Source: Mesorhizobium sp. Root102
GTDB lineage: Bacteria > Pseudomonadota > Alphaproteobacteria > Rhizobiales > Rhizobiaceae
Assembly (NCBI RefSeq): GCF_001425625.1
Contig: NZ_LMCP01000003.1
Location: forward strand, 124,001 to 188,000
Direction: 5' to 3'
Length of the DNA stretch: 64,000 bases
Of this stretch, positions 26,100-35,309 are shown one piece after another; the stretch's first letter is position 1, and the number at the start of each line of letters is the position of its first letter. A program made the position numbers and the translations under genes. The notes under the pieces are model-generated. The model saw only the letters and a program-made list of their open reading frames with translations. It was not told the origin of the DNA and did not search any database.

Positions 26100-27746
26100 G
26101 TGCCGGAACAGATCCAGAGCATCATCTCGAATCTCCGCGGGTTTGGCGTGAAGCGCCTCGCCATGCTGGCGGGCATCGCCGTTCTGGTGATGGGCGTCAT
26201 CGGCATCGCCTCGGTCTACCTCAACCGTCCCGCCTACGACACGCTCTATGTCGGGCTCGACCGCGCCGACGTGAACCAGATCGGCCTGGTGCTGGGCGAA
26301 GCCGGCATCGGCTTCGACGTCGGCGCCGACGGAACCTCGGTGCTGGTGCCGGCCGGCACCACCGCGCAGGCGCGCATGCTGCTTGCCGAAAAGGGCCTGC
26401 CGACCAGCGCCAATGCCGGCTACGAACTGTTCGACAATGTCGGCTCGCTCGGCCTCACCTCCTTCATGCAGCAGATCACTCGTGTGCGCGCGCTGGAAGG
26501 CGAGATTGCCCGCACCATCCAGTCTATATCGGGCATCAAGGCGGCGCGCGTCCACATCGTCATGTCCGAACGCGCCAATTTCCGCCGCGACGAACAGCAG
26601 CCTTCCGCCTCTGTGGTCATCCGCTACGCCGGCATCGACGCCGAGAAGAGCGCCATGTCGATCCGCCATCTCGTCGCCGCCGCGGTCCCCGGCCTGTCGG
26701 CCGACAAGGTGACGGTCCTGGATTCCAGCGGCAATCTGCTGGCCGCGGGCGATGATCCTTCCAACACCAGCGCCGCCCGCACGCTCGGCGTCGAGCAGAC
26801 CGTCGAGGCGCAGATCGGCGACAACATCCGCCGCGCGCTGACGGCCTATCTCGGCCCCGACAATTTCCGCGCCAGCGTCAAGGCCGAGGTCAACACCGAC
26901 ACCCGCCAGACGGAAGAAACCATCTTCGATCCAAACTCCCGCGTCGAGCGCTCGGTGCAGTCGGTGCGCGCCAACGAGAACAACAACCAGAAGCAGGCCT
27001 CGACCCCGGCCAGCGTCGAGCAGAACCTGCCCGAAACCCAGGCAACCGCCACCGATGGACCGCAATCCTCTTCGCAGAACGACCGCAGGGAAGAAATCAC
27101 CAATTACGAGATCAATTCGAAGAAGATCGCCACGGTCTCCAACGGCTACAGCGTCACCAAGATGTCGATTGCCGTCGTCGTCAACCAGCAGCGGCTGACG
27201 GCCATCCTCGGCAAGGACGCCACGCCTGAGCAGATTGCCAAGCGTGTCGCCGACATCCAGAAGATGGTGACCTCGGCAACCGGCTTCGACGAAAAGCGCG
27301 GCGATGTCATCGATGTGTCGGCGGTAGAGTTCATCGACGGGCTGGATGGCGAGGCGATCCCGCAGGCTGGAATGCTCGATTCCATCGGCCAGCATGCCGG
27401 CACCCTGATCAACGCCGGCGCCTTCATCGTCGTGGTGTTCCTGGTCGCCTTCTTCGGCCTGAAGCCGATGGCGGCGGCGCTGACGGCAAAGGCGACACCG
27501 GCCCTGTCAGGCCCCAGCTTCGATGACGTCCAGCGCTCGCTGCCCACGCCGGAAGCAACGGCCGCCGCCGACAATGCCGCAGTTGCCGCCTTGCCCGGCA
27601 CGCGCCCCGGTCCGACACCGCTCGACGATCTTCGCCAGAAGATCAGACCGGCCCCGCAGGATCGGCTTGCCCGGATGGTCGACCTCAACGAGGAACGCAC
27701 AGCGCAGATTCTGCGCAAATGGGCTGCCCAGGAAGTCGCGGTGTAA
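26100..27746 (+). CDS. fliF: Flagellar MS-ring protein FliF
   Basis: FliF builds the MS ring in the inner membrane. The 548-residue protein starts with GTG at 26100, has a membrane helix near 20-42, the ring-building motifs (YDTLYVGLDRADVNQIGLVLGEAGIGFDV, GYELFDNVGSLGLTSFMQQITRVRALEGEIARTI), a linker, a second membrane helix near 440-462 and the C-terminal FliG-binding tail (QDRLARMVDLNEERTAQILRKWAA). Here it sits after the flagellins. In Sinorhizobium, as I recall, fliF lies next to visN, so its position has moved. Confidence 0.96.
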   Translation: MPEQIQSIISNLRGFGVKRLAMLAGIAVLVMGVIGIASVYLNRPAYDTLYVGLDRADVNQIGLVLGEAGIGFDVGADGTSVLVPAGTTAQARMLLAEKGLPTSANAGYELFDNVGSLGLTSFMQQITRVRALEGEIARTIQSISGIKAARVHIVMSERANFRRDEQQPSASVVIRYAGIDAEKSAMSIRHLVAAAVPGLSADKVTVLDSSGNLLAAGDDPSNTSAARTLGVEQTVEAQIGDNIRRALTAYLGPDNFRASVKAEVNTDTRQTEETIFDPNSRVERSVQSVRANENNNQKQASTPASVEQNLPETQATATDGPQSSSQNDRREEITNYEINSKKIATVSNGYSVTKMSIAVVVNQQRLTAILGKDATPEQIAKRVADIQKMVTSATGFDEKRGDVIDVSAVEFIDGLDGEAIPQAGMLDSIGQHAGTLINAGAFIVVVFLVAFFGLKPMAAALTAKATPALSGPSFDDVQRSLPTPEATAAADNAAVAALPGTRPGPTPLDDLRQKIRPAPQDRLARMVDLNEERTAQILRKWAAQEVAV

Positions 27747-27749
27747 GCC

Positions 27750-28376
27750 ATGCCCTCCGCAGCCCTTTTCGACCTCCTGCCTGATTTTGGCACCCGCACG
27801 CACCGTGCCGGCCAGCCTCGCGTCGCGGCCGATCCCGAACACAAGCCCGAGGCACCGACGTCGCAAGCCGATATCGGCACGCTGATCGCGGAAGCGGTTG
27901 TTCAGGCCGAGGCGGCGCTCGAGGCACGCCTGTCGATCGCGCATGATGCCGCGCTCGAAGCCGAGCGCCAGGCCAATGCAGAGGAAGCAAGGGTATTTCT
28001 CGAAAGCCTCGGCGACGATCTCGGCAAGGCGGTCTCGTCGCGTATCGATGTCATGGAGGCACGCGTGACCGGGCTTGTCGCGACCACGGTCGCCCGCATC
28101 ATCGGCGGCATCGTCAGTGACGATCTGCAGAAACGCTCGATCGAGGTGCTCGCTAGCGCAATACGCGAAGCCGTCGGCGATGCCGAGGCGGTGCGTGTCG
28201 TCGTGCGCGGGCCGCTCTCGCTGTTCGAGACACTGAGGGCATCGCTCGGGCCGCGCGCGGCCAATCTCGACTTTGTCGAGGCACCAGGCTTCGACCTCAC
28301 CGTCGCCATCGACGAAGCGGTGTTCGAGACACGCATGGCCGAATGGTCGACGACCCTCTCAGAGGTTCTGGCATGA
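27750..28376 (+). CDS. FliH-like export ATPase regulator (candidate)
   Basis: This 208-residue soluble protein lies between fliF and motB. Its middle is strongly helical and charged (QAEAALEARLSIAHDAALEAERQANAEEARVFLESLGDDLGKA). The C-terminal domain VRVVVRGPLSLFETLRASLGPRAANLDFVEAPGFDLTVAIDEAVFETRMAEWSTTLSEVL resembles the E2-stalk-like end of FliH/YscL proteins, including the late Ile-Asp and helical finish. No other fliH is present although fliI is. Function is therefore proposed as FliI regulator and stator arm. The gene couples to motB by an ATGA overlap. Confidence 0.62.
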   Translation: MPSAALFDLLPDFGTRTHRAGQPRVAADPEHKPEAPTSQADIGTLIAEAVVQAEAALEARLSIAHDAALEAERQANAEEARVFLESLGDDLGKAVSSRIDVMEARVTGLVATTVARIIGGIVSDDLQKRSIEVLASAIREAVGDAEAVRVVVRGPLSLFETLRASLGPRAANLDFVEAPGFDLTVAIDEAVFETRMAEWSTTLSEVLA

Positions 28377-29743
28377 GCGTCGCCGAGGCCGGACACACAC
28401 CCCACGAAATCATCATCGTGCGGCGTGGTCATGATGACCATGACGAGGCCCACCATGGCGGCGTCTGGAAGATCGCCTTCGCCGATTTCATGACCGCCAT
28501 GATGTGTTTCTTCCTGGTCATGTGGCTGATCAACGCCGCCAACGAACAGACCAAGGCAGCCGTCGCCAGCTACTTCAACCCGGTCAAGCTGGTCGACCGC
28601 AATTCGAGCCGCAAGGGCCTGGAGGATCTCGGCGACGGTCCGCGCGCGATTGGGACGACGGCCGACAATCCGAAGAAGGCGACCAGCAAGGCCGGCCAGG
28701 ACGGCGATGGCTCGGCGGACCGCAAACAGGACAAGCAAGAACTCCCGCAAGCGGAACACTCCGACGAGCATCTGTTCGCCGATCCTTACGCGGTGCTTTC
28801 GGAAATCGCCACCGATACCGGCGTCATGCAGAATGTCAGTCAGAAGGGTGACGGCGGCGCGCAGGCTGCCGGCCCGGCGACGGGCGCCTCCGGCGGTGCC
28901 TCCTATCGCGATCCCTTCGAGCCCGATTTCTGGTCGCAGCAGGTCGCGGCGCCCGCCGCTGAGGCCAGTGCCGAGCGCACCAGGATCGAGGGCGATCCTG
29001 TCAAGCCCGGCGACAAGGCCGCTGAAACACAGGTCGCCAAGGTAAAGGCCGTGCCGCCCGTCGCGGCCGCACCGCCCGAGCCGCTGGCCAAGGACGCGAC
29101 AGGCAAGCAAGCTGTGAACGCCGCCACCGCAATGGCCAAGGCCGGCGACACGAAGCCGAGCGAGGTCAAACCGGGCGAGACCAAGCCGGACGATGCCAAG
29201 GCTGCGGACGCAGCCAAGGCCGAGGCCGAGGCGCAAAAGGCTGCCAAGCCCGACACCGGCGAGAAGGCGCCGACCGCGGCTGCAGTCAAGGCAGCGGCCG
29301 ATGTCAAGCAGCAGTTGGCCAATGCCTTCAAGCCCGGCGACAAGCTGCACGACGGCGTCTCCGTTGAAGCCACCGACAAGGGCGTCGTCATCTCGATCAC
29401 CGACCAGCTCGACTTCGGCATGTTCGAGGTTGGCTCGGCGCTGCCGAGCCGCGAACTGGTGCTGGCGATGGAGAAGATCGGCCGCATCGTCAACAGCCAG
29501 AAGGGCACCATCAGCATCAACGGCCACACCGACGCCCGGCCGTTCCGCAGCGACAGCTACGACAATTGGCGACTGTCGACGGCGCGCGCGCATTCCGCTT
29601 ACTACATGCTCGTGCGCGGTGGCGTCGACGAACGCCGCATCACCGAGGTCGCCGGCTTCGCCGATCGCCAGCCGAAGGATCCCGCGGATCCATTGTCGGC
29701 CGTAAACCGCCGCATCGAAATCCTGATGGCAACCGGCGGATGA
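28373..29743 (+). CDS. motB: Flagellar stator protein MotB
   Basis: MotB anchors the stator to peptidoglycan. ATG at 28373 overlaps the previous stop and gives 456 residues. The membrane helix with the essential proton-carrying aspartate is clear (KIAFADFMTAMMCFFLVMWLINAANEQ, Asp38). A long Ala/Lys/Glu/Pro-rich periplasmic region of about 230 residues follows. The OmpA-like peptidoglycan-binding domain ends the protein (INGHTDARPF, NWRLSTARAHSAYYML, NRRIEILM). The long linker exceeds that of enterobacterial MotB (about 300 residues in total) and fits rhizobial stators that work with MotC. Confidence 0.95.
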   Translation: MSVAEAGHTPHEIIIVRRGHDDHDEAHHGGVWKIAFADFMTAMMCFFLVMWLINAANEQTKAAVASYFNPVKLVDRNSSRKGLEDLGDGPRAIGTTADNPKKATSKAGQDGDGSADRKQDKQELPQAEHSDEHLFADPYAVLSEIATDTGVMQNVSQKGDGGAQAAGPATGASGGASYRDPFEPDFWSQQVAAPAAEASAERTRIEGDPVKPGDKAAETQVAKVKAVPPVAAAPPEPLAKDATGKQAVNAATAMAKAGDTKPSEVKPGETKPDDAKAADAAKAEAEAQKAAKPDTGEKAPTAAAVKAAADVKQQLANAFKPGDKLHDGVSVEATDKGVVISITDQLDFGMFEVGSALPSRELVLAMEKIGRIVNSQKGTISINGHTDARPFRSDSYDNWRLSTARAHSAYYMLVRGGVDERRITEVAGFADRQPKDPADPLSAVNRRIEILMATGG

Positions 29744-31122
29744 GGCGAGCGGCCGTCACCAGCCGGTTGCTTGGCCTGTTGCTGCTGGCCGGCGGACACC
29801 CGTCGACCGGCTTCGCCCAGGAGGCGCTGCAGCCATATCAGTTGGTGCGCTCGCTGCAGCTCATCCAGGACCGCATTGCCACCGGCGACCATGCCGCCCT
29901 GCCGATGCAGGCCAAACTGCTGGAGATGGCGGATGCGCGCCTGCGCACGGCGGATGCCGAGGATTACAAGGATCCCAAGAACTTTCGCGCCCTGCTCGTC
30001 TACGGCATGAGCGGCGGTAACCCGGTGACCGTCGAAGCCGCCACGTCGCGCGCCACGACGGACCCGCAAAGCCTTGCCATAGCCCAAGGCGTGATCGACT
30101 ACCTTACCGGCCGGCCCGGCGAGGCGATCGAAGCCTTGAAGCCTATCGACCCCATGGCGCTGCCTCCCGATCTCGGTGCTTTCCTTGCCCTGGTCAAAGG
30201 CTCGTTGCTTGCCGGCGACCAGCCCGCGGCCGCACTCGGTCTGCTCGACCAGGCAAGATTGCTCAGCCCTGGCACGCTGGTCGAGGAAGCCGCACTTCGC
30301 CGTTCGGTCGGCATTGCAGCCGGGCAAGGCGACGCGGCACGCTTCGCGCTTGCCTCCACCCAATATGTCGAGCGCTACCTCTATTCGCCCTATGCCAGCC
30401 AGTTCGCCGACTCCTTCGTCACCGGCGTCATCGCGCTGCACATGTCGATCAGTCAGGACAAGCTGGCCGACATCACCTCGATGATGGATGCCGAGCGCGA
30501 GAAGGTGATCTATCTGCGCATCGCCCGCCGCGCCGCGATCGACGGCCTGAACGAGCTGTCGGCTTTTGCTTCGGCGCGGGCCGAGCGGGGCCGCGACGGC
30601 AACACCAACCAGGACGATCCTCGCGCCCTGCTCTATGCCAGCCTTTCCACCGTCACCTCGGGCACCATCGAGGACGTTCGCGCCAAGCTCGGCAAGATCG
30701 ACCGCACCAGATTGTCGCAAGGCGACCGCGCCTTGCTCGATGCCGCGCAGGCCATTGCCGGCGAGGTCGTCGCGCCGCCCGCCGCCCTTCCCCAGGAAAA
30801 GCCTGCTCCTGTTGCGGCCGGGCAATCACCGGCGCCCAAGATCGCCACGGCGCCAGGCGCCGATCACAGCGGACTGCCACCGGTCGAAGGCGCGATCGCG
30901 GAGCAACCTGCCGCCACTGCGGCCCCCGGTGGACCGGCCGCCAATGCGCCGGACACGGCGGCGGTTGCAGCCACATCCGCCGACGCAGCGACTGTCATGC
31001 CGGCTTCGGCACCGTCGCCCGCGGCCGGTCCCGAGCCCATCGATCCGACAGACGCCGCCATGACCAGAACACGTCGACAGCTCGACCTGATCGACCAGAT
31101 GCTTGGAGCCGCCCCCAAATGA
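29740..31122 (+). CDS. motC: Periplasmic motility protein MotC
   Basis: MotC is a periplasmic protein that, in Sinorhizobium, binds MotB and is essential for rotation. ATG at 29740 overlaps the motB stop and gives a 460-residue precursor with a signal peptide ending GFAQEA. The body is helical, TPR-like (AIAQGVIDYLTGRPGEAIEALKP, ALGLLDQARLLSPGTLVEEAALRRSVGIAAGQGDAARFA), followed by a Pro/Ala-rich tail of about 110 residues and a terminal helix (TRTRRQLDLIDQMLGA). Neighbours motB and fliK confirm identity. Confidence 0.92.
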   Translation: MRRAAVTSRLLGLLLLAGGHPSTGFAQEALQPYQLVRSLQLIQDRIATGDHAALPMQAKLLEMADARLRTADAEDYKDPKNFRALLVYGMSGGNPVTVEAATSRATTDPQSLAIAQGVIDYLTGRPGEAIEALKPIDPMALPPDLGAFLALVKGSLLAGDQPAAALGLLDQARLLSPGTLVEEAALRRSVGIAAGQGDAARFALASTQYVERYLYSPYASQFADSFVTGVIALHMSISQDKLADITSMMDAEREKVIYLRIARRAAIDGLNELSAFASARAERGRDGNTNQDDPRALLYASLSTVTSGTIEDVRAKLGKIDRTRLSQGDRALLDAAQAIAGEVVAPPAALPQEKPAPVAAGQSPAPKIATAPGADHSGLPPVEGAIAEQPAATAAPGGPAANAPDTAAVAATSADAATVMPASAPSPAAGPEPIDPTDAAMTRTRRQLDLIDQMLGAAPK

Positions 31123-32516
31123 CCACCAGCCTCGGCTCGGCCTTGCCAGGATTTGCCTCCACGCGCGCGTCGTCGGAGCAACCGGCAGCGAATGGCAGGA
31201 ACGACGACGACGGCTTCGGCAAGATGTTGCGCGGCGACACCGGCTCTACCCGCCCGGAACGGCAATCGACGACCGAGGCGGGATCGCGCGACCAGCGCTG
31301 GGGCAAGCTCGCCGCCGGCCTTGCCGGGAATGGCGGCAAGGCCGAACCGGCTTCGGCCGGTCCCGGAGAGACCACCTCTGCCAAGGTGCCGACCGTGAGA
31401 ATCGGCAAGGACGATCTGGATGCAAAGGCGCACAAGGACGATGCCAATGCCGAAGAGACGACGCCGGATGCCGATGCCGTGCCGCTTCAGGACGACCTGT
31501 CGCTGCTGATCGCGTTTCATGACCTGCGCCATTTCTCGACATCGGCCAAGGCATCCGGGCGCGACGCAGCCACCGGCGAGAGCCCGTCGGATCCGGCGCT
31601 CGACGGGCAAGCTCCACTGCCGAAGACCTATCGAGCAAAGTCCTCGGCCGAACGCGAGGCCCTCGAAACCATCTCGAAGCCGGAGCAGGTGTCGATCGTC
31701 GACGGGCCTTTGACGGAGCTTGACGCCCAGCCACCGAGCTCTGCCTCCAGCGCGCCGAAACGCGACAACACCGTGGCGGCCCTGAAGCTGCCGGACGCCC
31801 CCGCTGCCGACGTGCCCGGCGTGCAGTCGAAGCACACCGCGGCGGCGATGAAGAGTATCGGGGATGTCCAGTCCTCGATGCGGCCCGAAGCGGGGAAACA
31901 GTCCCTGTCCGCCCCACGCATCGACGTGGTGTCCGAACAGAGCTTCCCCGCACCGCCGCAGAGTCCCATCAGCCAGGCAGCCCTCAATGTGATCAACGCC
32001 ATAGCCGCCGACAGCGGCTCGCAAAAGGCGCTTTCAGCCTCATCCACGGCCGCTCAGCTGGCCAGCCCTGTTGCCGTTCCGACACATGTGCTGAAGATCG
32101 AACTTCACCCCGCCGAACTCGGCATGGTGACGGCCCATCTTCGCCTCTCCGGAGAACAACTTTCGATTGAGCTGAAGCCCGAAACACACGACGCCCATCG
32201 TCGGCTGTCCGCCGACAGCGAGGCCATCGTCAAGTCGCTGCGGGGTCTCGGCTTCGAGGTTGACAAGGTCACAATCCTGCAACCTTCGGTAGCAGTTCCC
32301 TCTACAACCCGCACCGATGCAACCGCCCCCTTGCCGACGGCAACAGGCCGCGATCCATCATCCTTTCAACCGGGGAATTCGGGCGGCGGCAGCTCTGGAG
32401 CCGGCGGCCAGCAATCGGGCCAGCAATCCTCAGGGAAACGCAACGATGACGCGCAGGACTACGGCCGCGGCAGTTCGCCTTCTCGCGAGCGCGCTGGCGG
32501 CGATATCTTTATCTAG
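31119..32516 (+). CDS. fliK: Flagellar hook-length control protein FliK (formerly MotD)
   Basis: FliK measures hook length and triggers the FlhB switch. The 465-residue protein is mostly disordered and poorly conserved. The C-terminal Flg_hook domain is visible (VLKIELHPAELGMVTAHLRLSGEQLSIELKPETHDAHRRLSADSEAIVKSLRGLGFEVDKVTI), followed by a Ser/Gly/Gln-rich tail. It is coupled to motC by ATGA and its 3' end overlaps the lytic transglycosylase gene by 71 bases. Confidence 0.88.
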   Translation: MTTSLGSALPGFASTRASSEQPAANGRNDDDGFGKMLRGDTGSTRPERQSTTEAGSRDQRWGKLAAGLAGNGGKAEPASAGPGETTSAKVPTVRIGKDDLDAKAHKDDANAEETTPDADAVPLQDDLSLLIAFHDLRHFSTSAKASGRDAATGESPSDPALDGQAPLPKTYRAKSSAEREALETISKPEQVSIVDGPLTELDAQPPSSASSAPKRDNTVAALKLPDAPAADVPGVQSKHTAAAMKSIGDVQSSMRPEAGKQSLSAPRIDVVSEQSFPAPPQSPISQAALNVINAIAADSGSQKALSASSTAAQLASPVAVPTHVLKIELHPAELGMVTAHLRLSGEQLSIELKPETHDAHRRLSADSEAIVKSLRGLGFEVDKVTILQPSVAVPSTTRTDATAPLPTATGRDPSSFQPGNSGGGSSGAGGQQSGQQSSGKRNDDAQDYGRGSSPSRERAGGDIFI

Positions 32517-33033
32517 CGCGGCAAGCGCTGCCGCAGCCGCGGCCAACCCTTGCGAGCCGGAAATCCTGCGCGCCGCCGATCGCTATGGCGTGCCCGCCGG
32601 CATCCTCTATGCCGTGGGCCTGACGGAGACCGGCATCAAGGGCAGCCTTCAACCCAACGCTTTGAATATAGAGGGAAAAGCGGTCTTTCCGAGGAGCCGG
32701 ACCGAGGCCCTTGCCGCCTTCGCCAATGCCCGGCGCGAGGGCAAGACGCTGATCGATCTGGGCTGCATGCAGATCAACCATCACTACCACGCATCGCATT
32801 TTCGCAGCGTCGAGGACATGCTCGACCCACGCCAGAACGTCGACTACGCGGCGCGCTTCCTGGCCAGCCTCCATGCCCGCCACGAGACCTGGTCGATGGC
32901 CGTCGCCCGCTATCATGCCGGCCCCGACAACGATCCGGCGCAGAAGATCTATGTATGCCGCGTCATTGCCAACATGGTCGCCACCGGCTTTGGAAAATGG
33001 ACCGCGAATGCGCGCGGCTTCTGCAACCCATAA
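32446..33033 (+). CDS. Lytic transglycosylase of the flagellar cluster
   Basis: This is a periplasmic SLT-type muramidase likely to open the cell wall for the rod. ATG at 32446, with AGGGAA upstream, gives a 195-residue precursor with signal peptide (LLASALAAISLSSAASA). The SLT fold is seen in CEPEILRAADRYGVPAGILYAVGLTETG, where the Glu of GLTETG is the expected catalytic acid, and in LGCMQINHHYHASHF and ARYHAG. The start lies inside fliK in another frame. FlgJ in this cluster lacks a muramidase domain (51760), so this enzyme probably supplies that activity. Confidence 0.85.
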   Translation: MTRRTTAAAVRLLASALAAISLSSAASAAAAAANPCEPEILRAADRYGVPAGILYAVGLTETGIKGSLQPNALNIEGKAVFPRSRTEALAAFANARREGKTLIDLGCMQINHHYHASHFRSVEDMLDPRQNVDYAARFLASLHARHETWSMAVARYHAGPDNDPAQKIYVCRVIANMVATGFGKWTANARGFCNP

Positions 33034-33082
33034 GCGTATTTTCTGCTTCTAATAAACCAACTGCACAACCCGGAATTGTCGG

Positions 33083-33097
33083 TTTGACTTGGTCAAA
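33083..33097. promoter_or_regulatory. Perfect inverted repeat upstream of rem
   Basis: TTTGAC (33083-33088) and GTCAAA (33092-33097) form a perfect 6-3-6 palindrome in the AT-richer 223-bp gap before rem. TTGACT within it could double as a -35 element. VisNR is known to activate rem in rhizobia, so this is a candidate VisNR site or promoter operator. Confidence 0.4.
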
Positions 33098-33256
33098 ACT
33101 TGCTACCGAAAGCATATCTGGTTGCACGCTAATGCAACCGATGCGATTCCAGACTCCCAAGAAACTAGCTACAAGAAATGACGGTTGTTCAGGATTCTCG
33201 CCAGCGGATACGCCTCTCTTCACGGGGCAAATGATTTGATTCGGAAGGCGGGGCCG

Positions 33257-33925
33257 ATGATTGTGATCGTTGACGAGCGCGAGCTCGTAACAGAGGGATA
33301 CAATTCACTTTTCGATCGTGAGGGCATCGCCTGTGCAGGCTTTGCGTCCGGCGAGTTCGGTGAGTGGGTGAACTCGGCCGCCGACACCGATCTGAGGTCG
33401 GTGCGAGCCTTCCTCATCGGCGACTGCCGCGAAGGCTCCATCTCTCCCCGCCAGATCCGCGACCGCACCGGCGCTCCGGTCATTGCACTCAGCGAACAGC
33501 ATTCCCTGGAGAACACGCTTCGGTTGTTCGAGAGCGGCGTCGACGACGTCATTCGCAAACCCGTCCATATCAGAGAGATCCTGGCCCGCATCACCGCCAT
33601 CCGCCGCCGCGCCCAGGAAGATGTCGCCTACACCGAGATCGGCGCCATGCGCATCTTCATGGACGGCCGCGACCCCGAGATCAACGGTCAGCCTCTGCCC
33701 TTGCCGCGCCGTGAGCGCCGCATCCTCGAATATCTGGCGAGCAATCGCGGGCGTCGCGTCACCAAGACCCAGGTTTTCAACGCCATCTACGGCATTTTCG
33801 ACGAAGAGGTCGAGGAGAACGTGGTGGAAAGCCACATCAGCAAACTGCGCAAGAAGCTGCGCGAGAAGCTGGGCACCGACCCGATCGATTCCAAGCGTTT
33901 CCTTGGCTACCGGCTCGTCTTCTGA
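33257..33925 (+). CDS. rem: OmpR-like motility regulator Rem
   Basis: Rem is the class IB activator of growth-phase-dependent flagellar genes, downstream of VisNR. ATG at 33257, with a GGAAGG-rich ribosome site, gives 222 residues as in Sinorhizobium. The frame opens earlier at 33185 without support. The receiver-like domain has Asp6, a possible phosphoacceptor Asp56 (IGDCREG) and Lys101 (IRKPVH). The OmpR winged helix is clear ([51 protein letters not shown]). No partner kinase is nearby, and Rem is generally treated as an orphan regulator. Confidence 0.93.
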   Translation: MIVIVDERELVTEGYNSLFDREGIACAGFASGEFGEWVNSAADTDLRSVRAFLIGDCREGSISPRQIRDRTGAPVIALSEQHSLENTLRLFESGVDDVIRKPVHIREILARITAIRRRAQEDVAYTEIGAMRIFMDGRDPEINGQPLPLPRRERRILEYLASNRGRRVTKTQVFNAIYGIFDEEVEENVVESHISKLRKKLREKLGTDPIDSKRFLGYRLVF

Positions 33926-33971
33926 TGCAGCGCCGCGCCAGCCTCGCGCAAGAAAACACGCGTAGCCTCGT

Positions 33972-34013
33972 AGCCAGTGGCATCCACACTGGAGCCAGTG
34001 GCATGCACATTGG
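33972..34013 (+). repeat. Two tandem 21-bp units upstream of flgE
   Basis: Units 33972-33992 and 33993-34013 differ at 2 of 21 positions. The first contains a perfect inverted repeat CCAGTG-7 bases-CACTGG and the second an imperfect one ending CATTGG. They fill most of the rem-flgE gap and end 12 bases before the flgE start, so they lie in the promoter or leader. A tandem activator site, for example for Rem, or an mRNA structure are the main options. Confidence 0.55.
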
Positions 34014-34025
34014 GGAGACGTTTCG

Positions 34026-35282
34026 ATGAGCCTCTACGGAATGATGCGGACCGGCGTTGCCGGCATGAACGCGCAGGCCAATCGCCTGTCGACGGTCGCC
34101 GACAACATCGCCAATTCCGACACCACCGGTTACAAGCGGTCCTCCGCCGAATTTTCGACGCTGGTCATGCCATCGACGGGCGGTGCCTACAATTCCGGCG
34201 GCGTCACCACGACGATCCGTCAGGCGGTCAGCGATCCGGGCGTCCTCCAGTACACGACCTCGGTCTCCGACCTTGCCGTCAGCGGCGATGGCTTCTTTGT
34301 CGTTCAGGATCCGAGCGGTACGCCCTACCTGACCCGCGCCGGCGCCTTCGTTCCCGATGGGCAGGGCAGGCTGGTCAACTCGGCCGGCTTCCAACTGATG
34401 GCCTATAGCTACGACAATGGCGTGCCGGCAGCGACGGTCAACGGCTTCGAGGGACTGGTTCCTGTTGTCATCTCCGACCAGGGCATGACCGCAACGCCGA
34501 GCACCGAGGGTAGCTATGCCGGCAACCTGCCGGCAGGCGCGACACCGGTCGCTGCCGCTAATCTGCCCACCACCAATGCTGTCGGCGCACAGTACACGTC
34601 GAAATCCTCGATGGTCGCCTATGACAACCTCGGCAACAAGAAGCTGCTCGACGTCTATTTCACCAACACAGGCGTCGGCACCTGGCAGGTGGCGGTCTTC
34701 GACCAGTCGCAGGCCACGCCCGGAACAGCGTTCCCCTACACCGGCGGCGCGCTGGGCTCAGCCAACCTGACCTTCGACACCAGCACCGGCAAGCTGACCG
34801 GCGCCGTCGACAGCGTCGGTCTGACGGTGCCCAATGGCGCCGCCTTTTCGCTCGATCTGTCGGCGCTGACCCAGCTCGGCACCGGCTTCACCGTTTCCGA
34901 CGCCCAGGTCAACGGCAACGCGCCGAGCACCATCGACAAGGTCCAGATCAGCAAGGACGGCACCATCTACGCGCAGTACAAGGACGGCTCCACCAAGCCG
35001 CTCTACAAGATCCCGCTGGCCGACGTGCAGAGCCCGGACCAGCTCACCGCGCTGCCCGGCAACGTCTATTCACAGGGCACCGAATCCGGCGCGGTCCGTG
35101 TCGGCTTCGCCAATGAAGGCAAGCTCGGCTCCATCATCTCTGGCGCGCTCGAGAATTCCAACGTCGATATCGCCGAAGAACTGACCAACATGATCGCGGC
35201 GCAGCGCAGCTACACCGCTAATTCGAAAGTCTTCCAGACCGGTTCCGATCTGATGGACGTTCTTGTCAACCTGAAGCGATAA
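34026..35282 (+). CDS. flgE: Flagellar hook protein FlgE
   Basis: FlgE forms the hook. The 418-residue protein has the N-terminal rod/hook motif (MNAQANRLSTVADNIANSDTTGYKRSSAEFSTL), the middle FlgE domain, and the C-terminal motif LENSNVDIAEELTNMIAAQRSYTANSKVFQTGSDLM. It begins a rightward operon flgE-flgK-flgL-flaF-flbT-flgD-fliQ that follows rem by 100 bp. GGGGAG upstream is a good ribosome site. Confidence 0.97.
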   Translation: MSLYGMMRTGVAGMNAQANRLSTVADNIANSDTTGYKRSSAEFSTLVMPSTGGAYNSGGVTTTIRQAVSDPGVLQYTTSVSDLAVSGDGFFVVQDPSGTPYLTRAGAFVPDGQGRLVNSAGFQLMAYSYDNGVPAATVNGFEGLVPVVISDQGMTATPSTEGSYAGNLPAGATPVAAANLPTTNAVGAQYTSKSSMVAYDNLGNKKLLDVYFTNTGVGTWQVAVFDQSQATPGTAFPYTGGALGSANLTFDTSTGKLTGAVDSVGLTVPNGAAFSLDLSALTQLGTGFTVSDAQVNGNAPSTIDKVQISKDGTIYAQYKDGSTKPLYKIPLADVQSPDQLTALPGNVYSQGTESGAVRVGFANEGKLGSIISGALENSNVDIAEELTNMIAAQRSYTANSKVFQTGSDLMDVLVNLKR

Positions 35283-35309
35283 GACGGGCGCCGCCCGCGA
35301 AAGACCCGC

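Noticed and set aside
25386..27395. 669-codon minus-strand frame opposite flagellin 2 and fliF
   Set aside because: Same antisense pattern: no domain, no ribosome site, and two well supported genes on the other strand.
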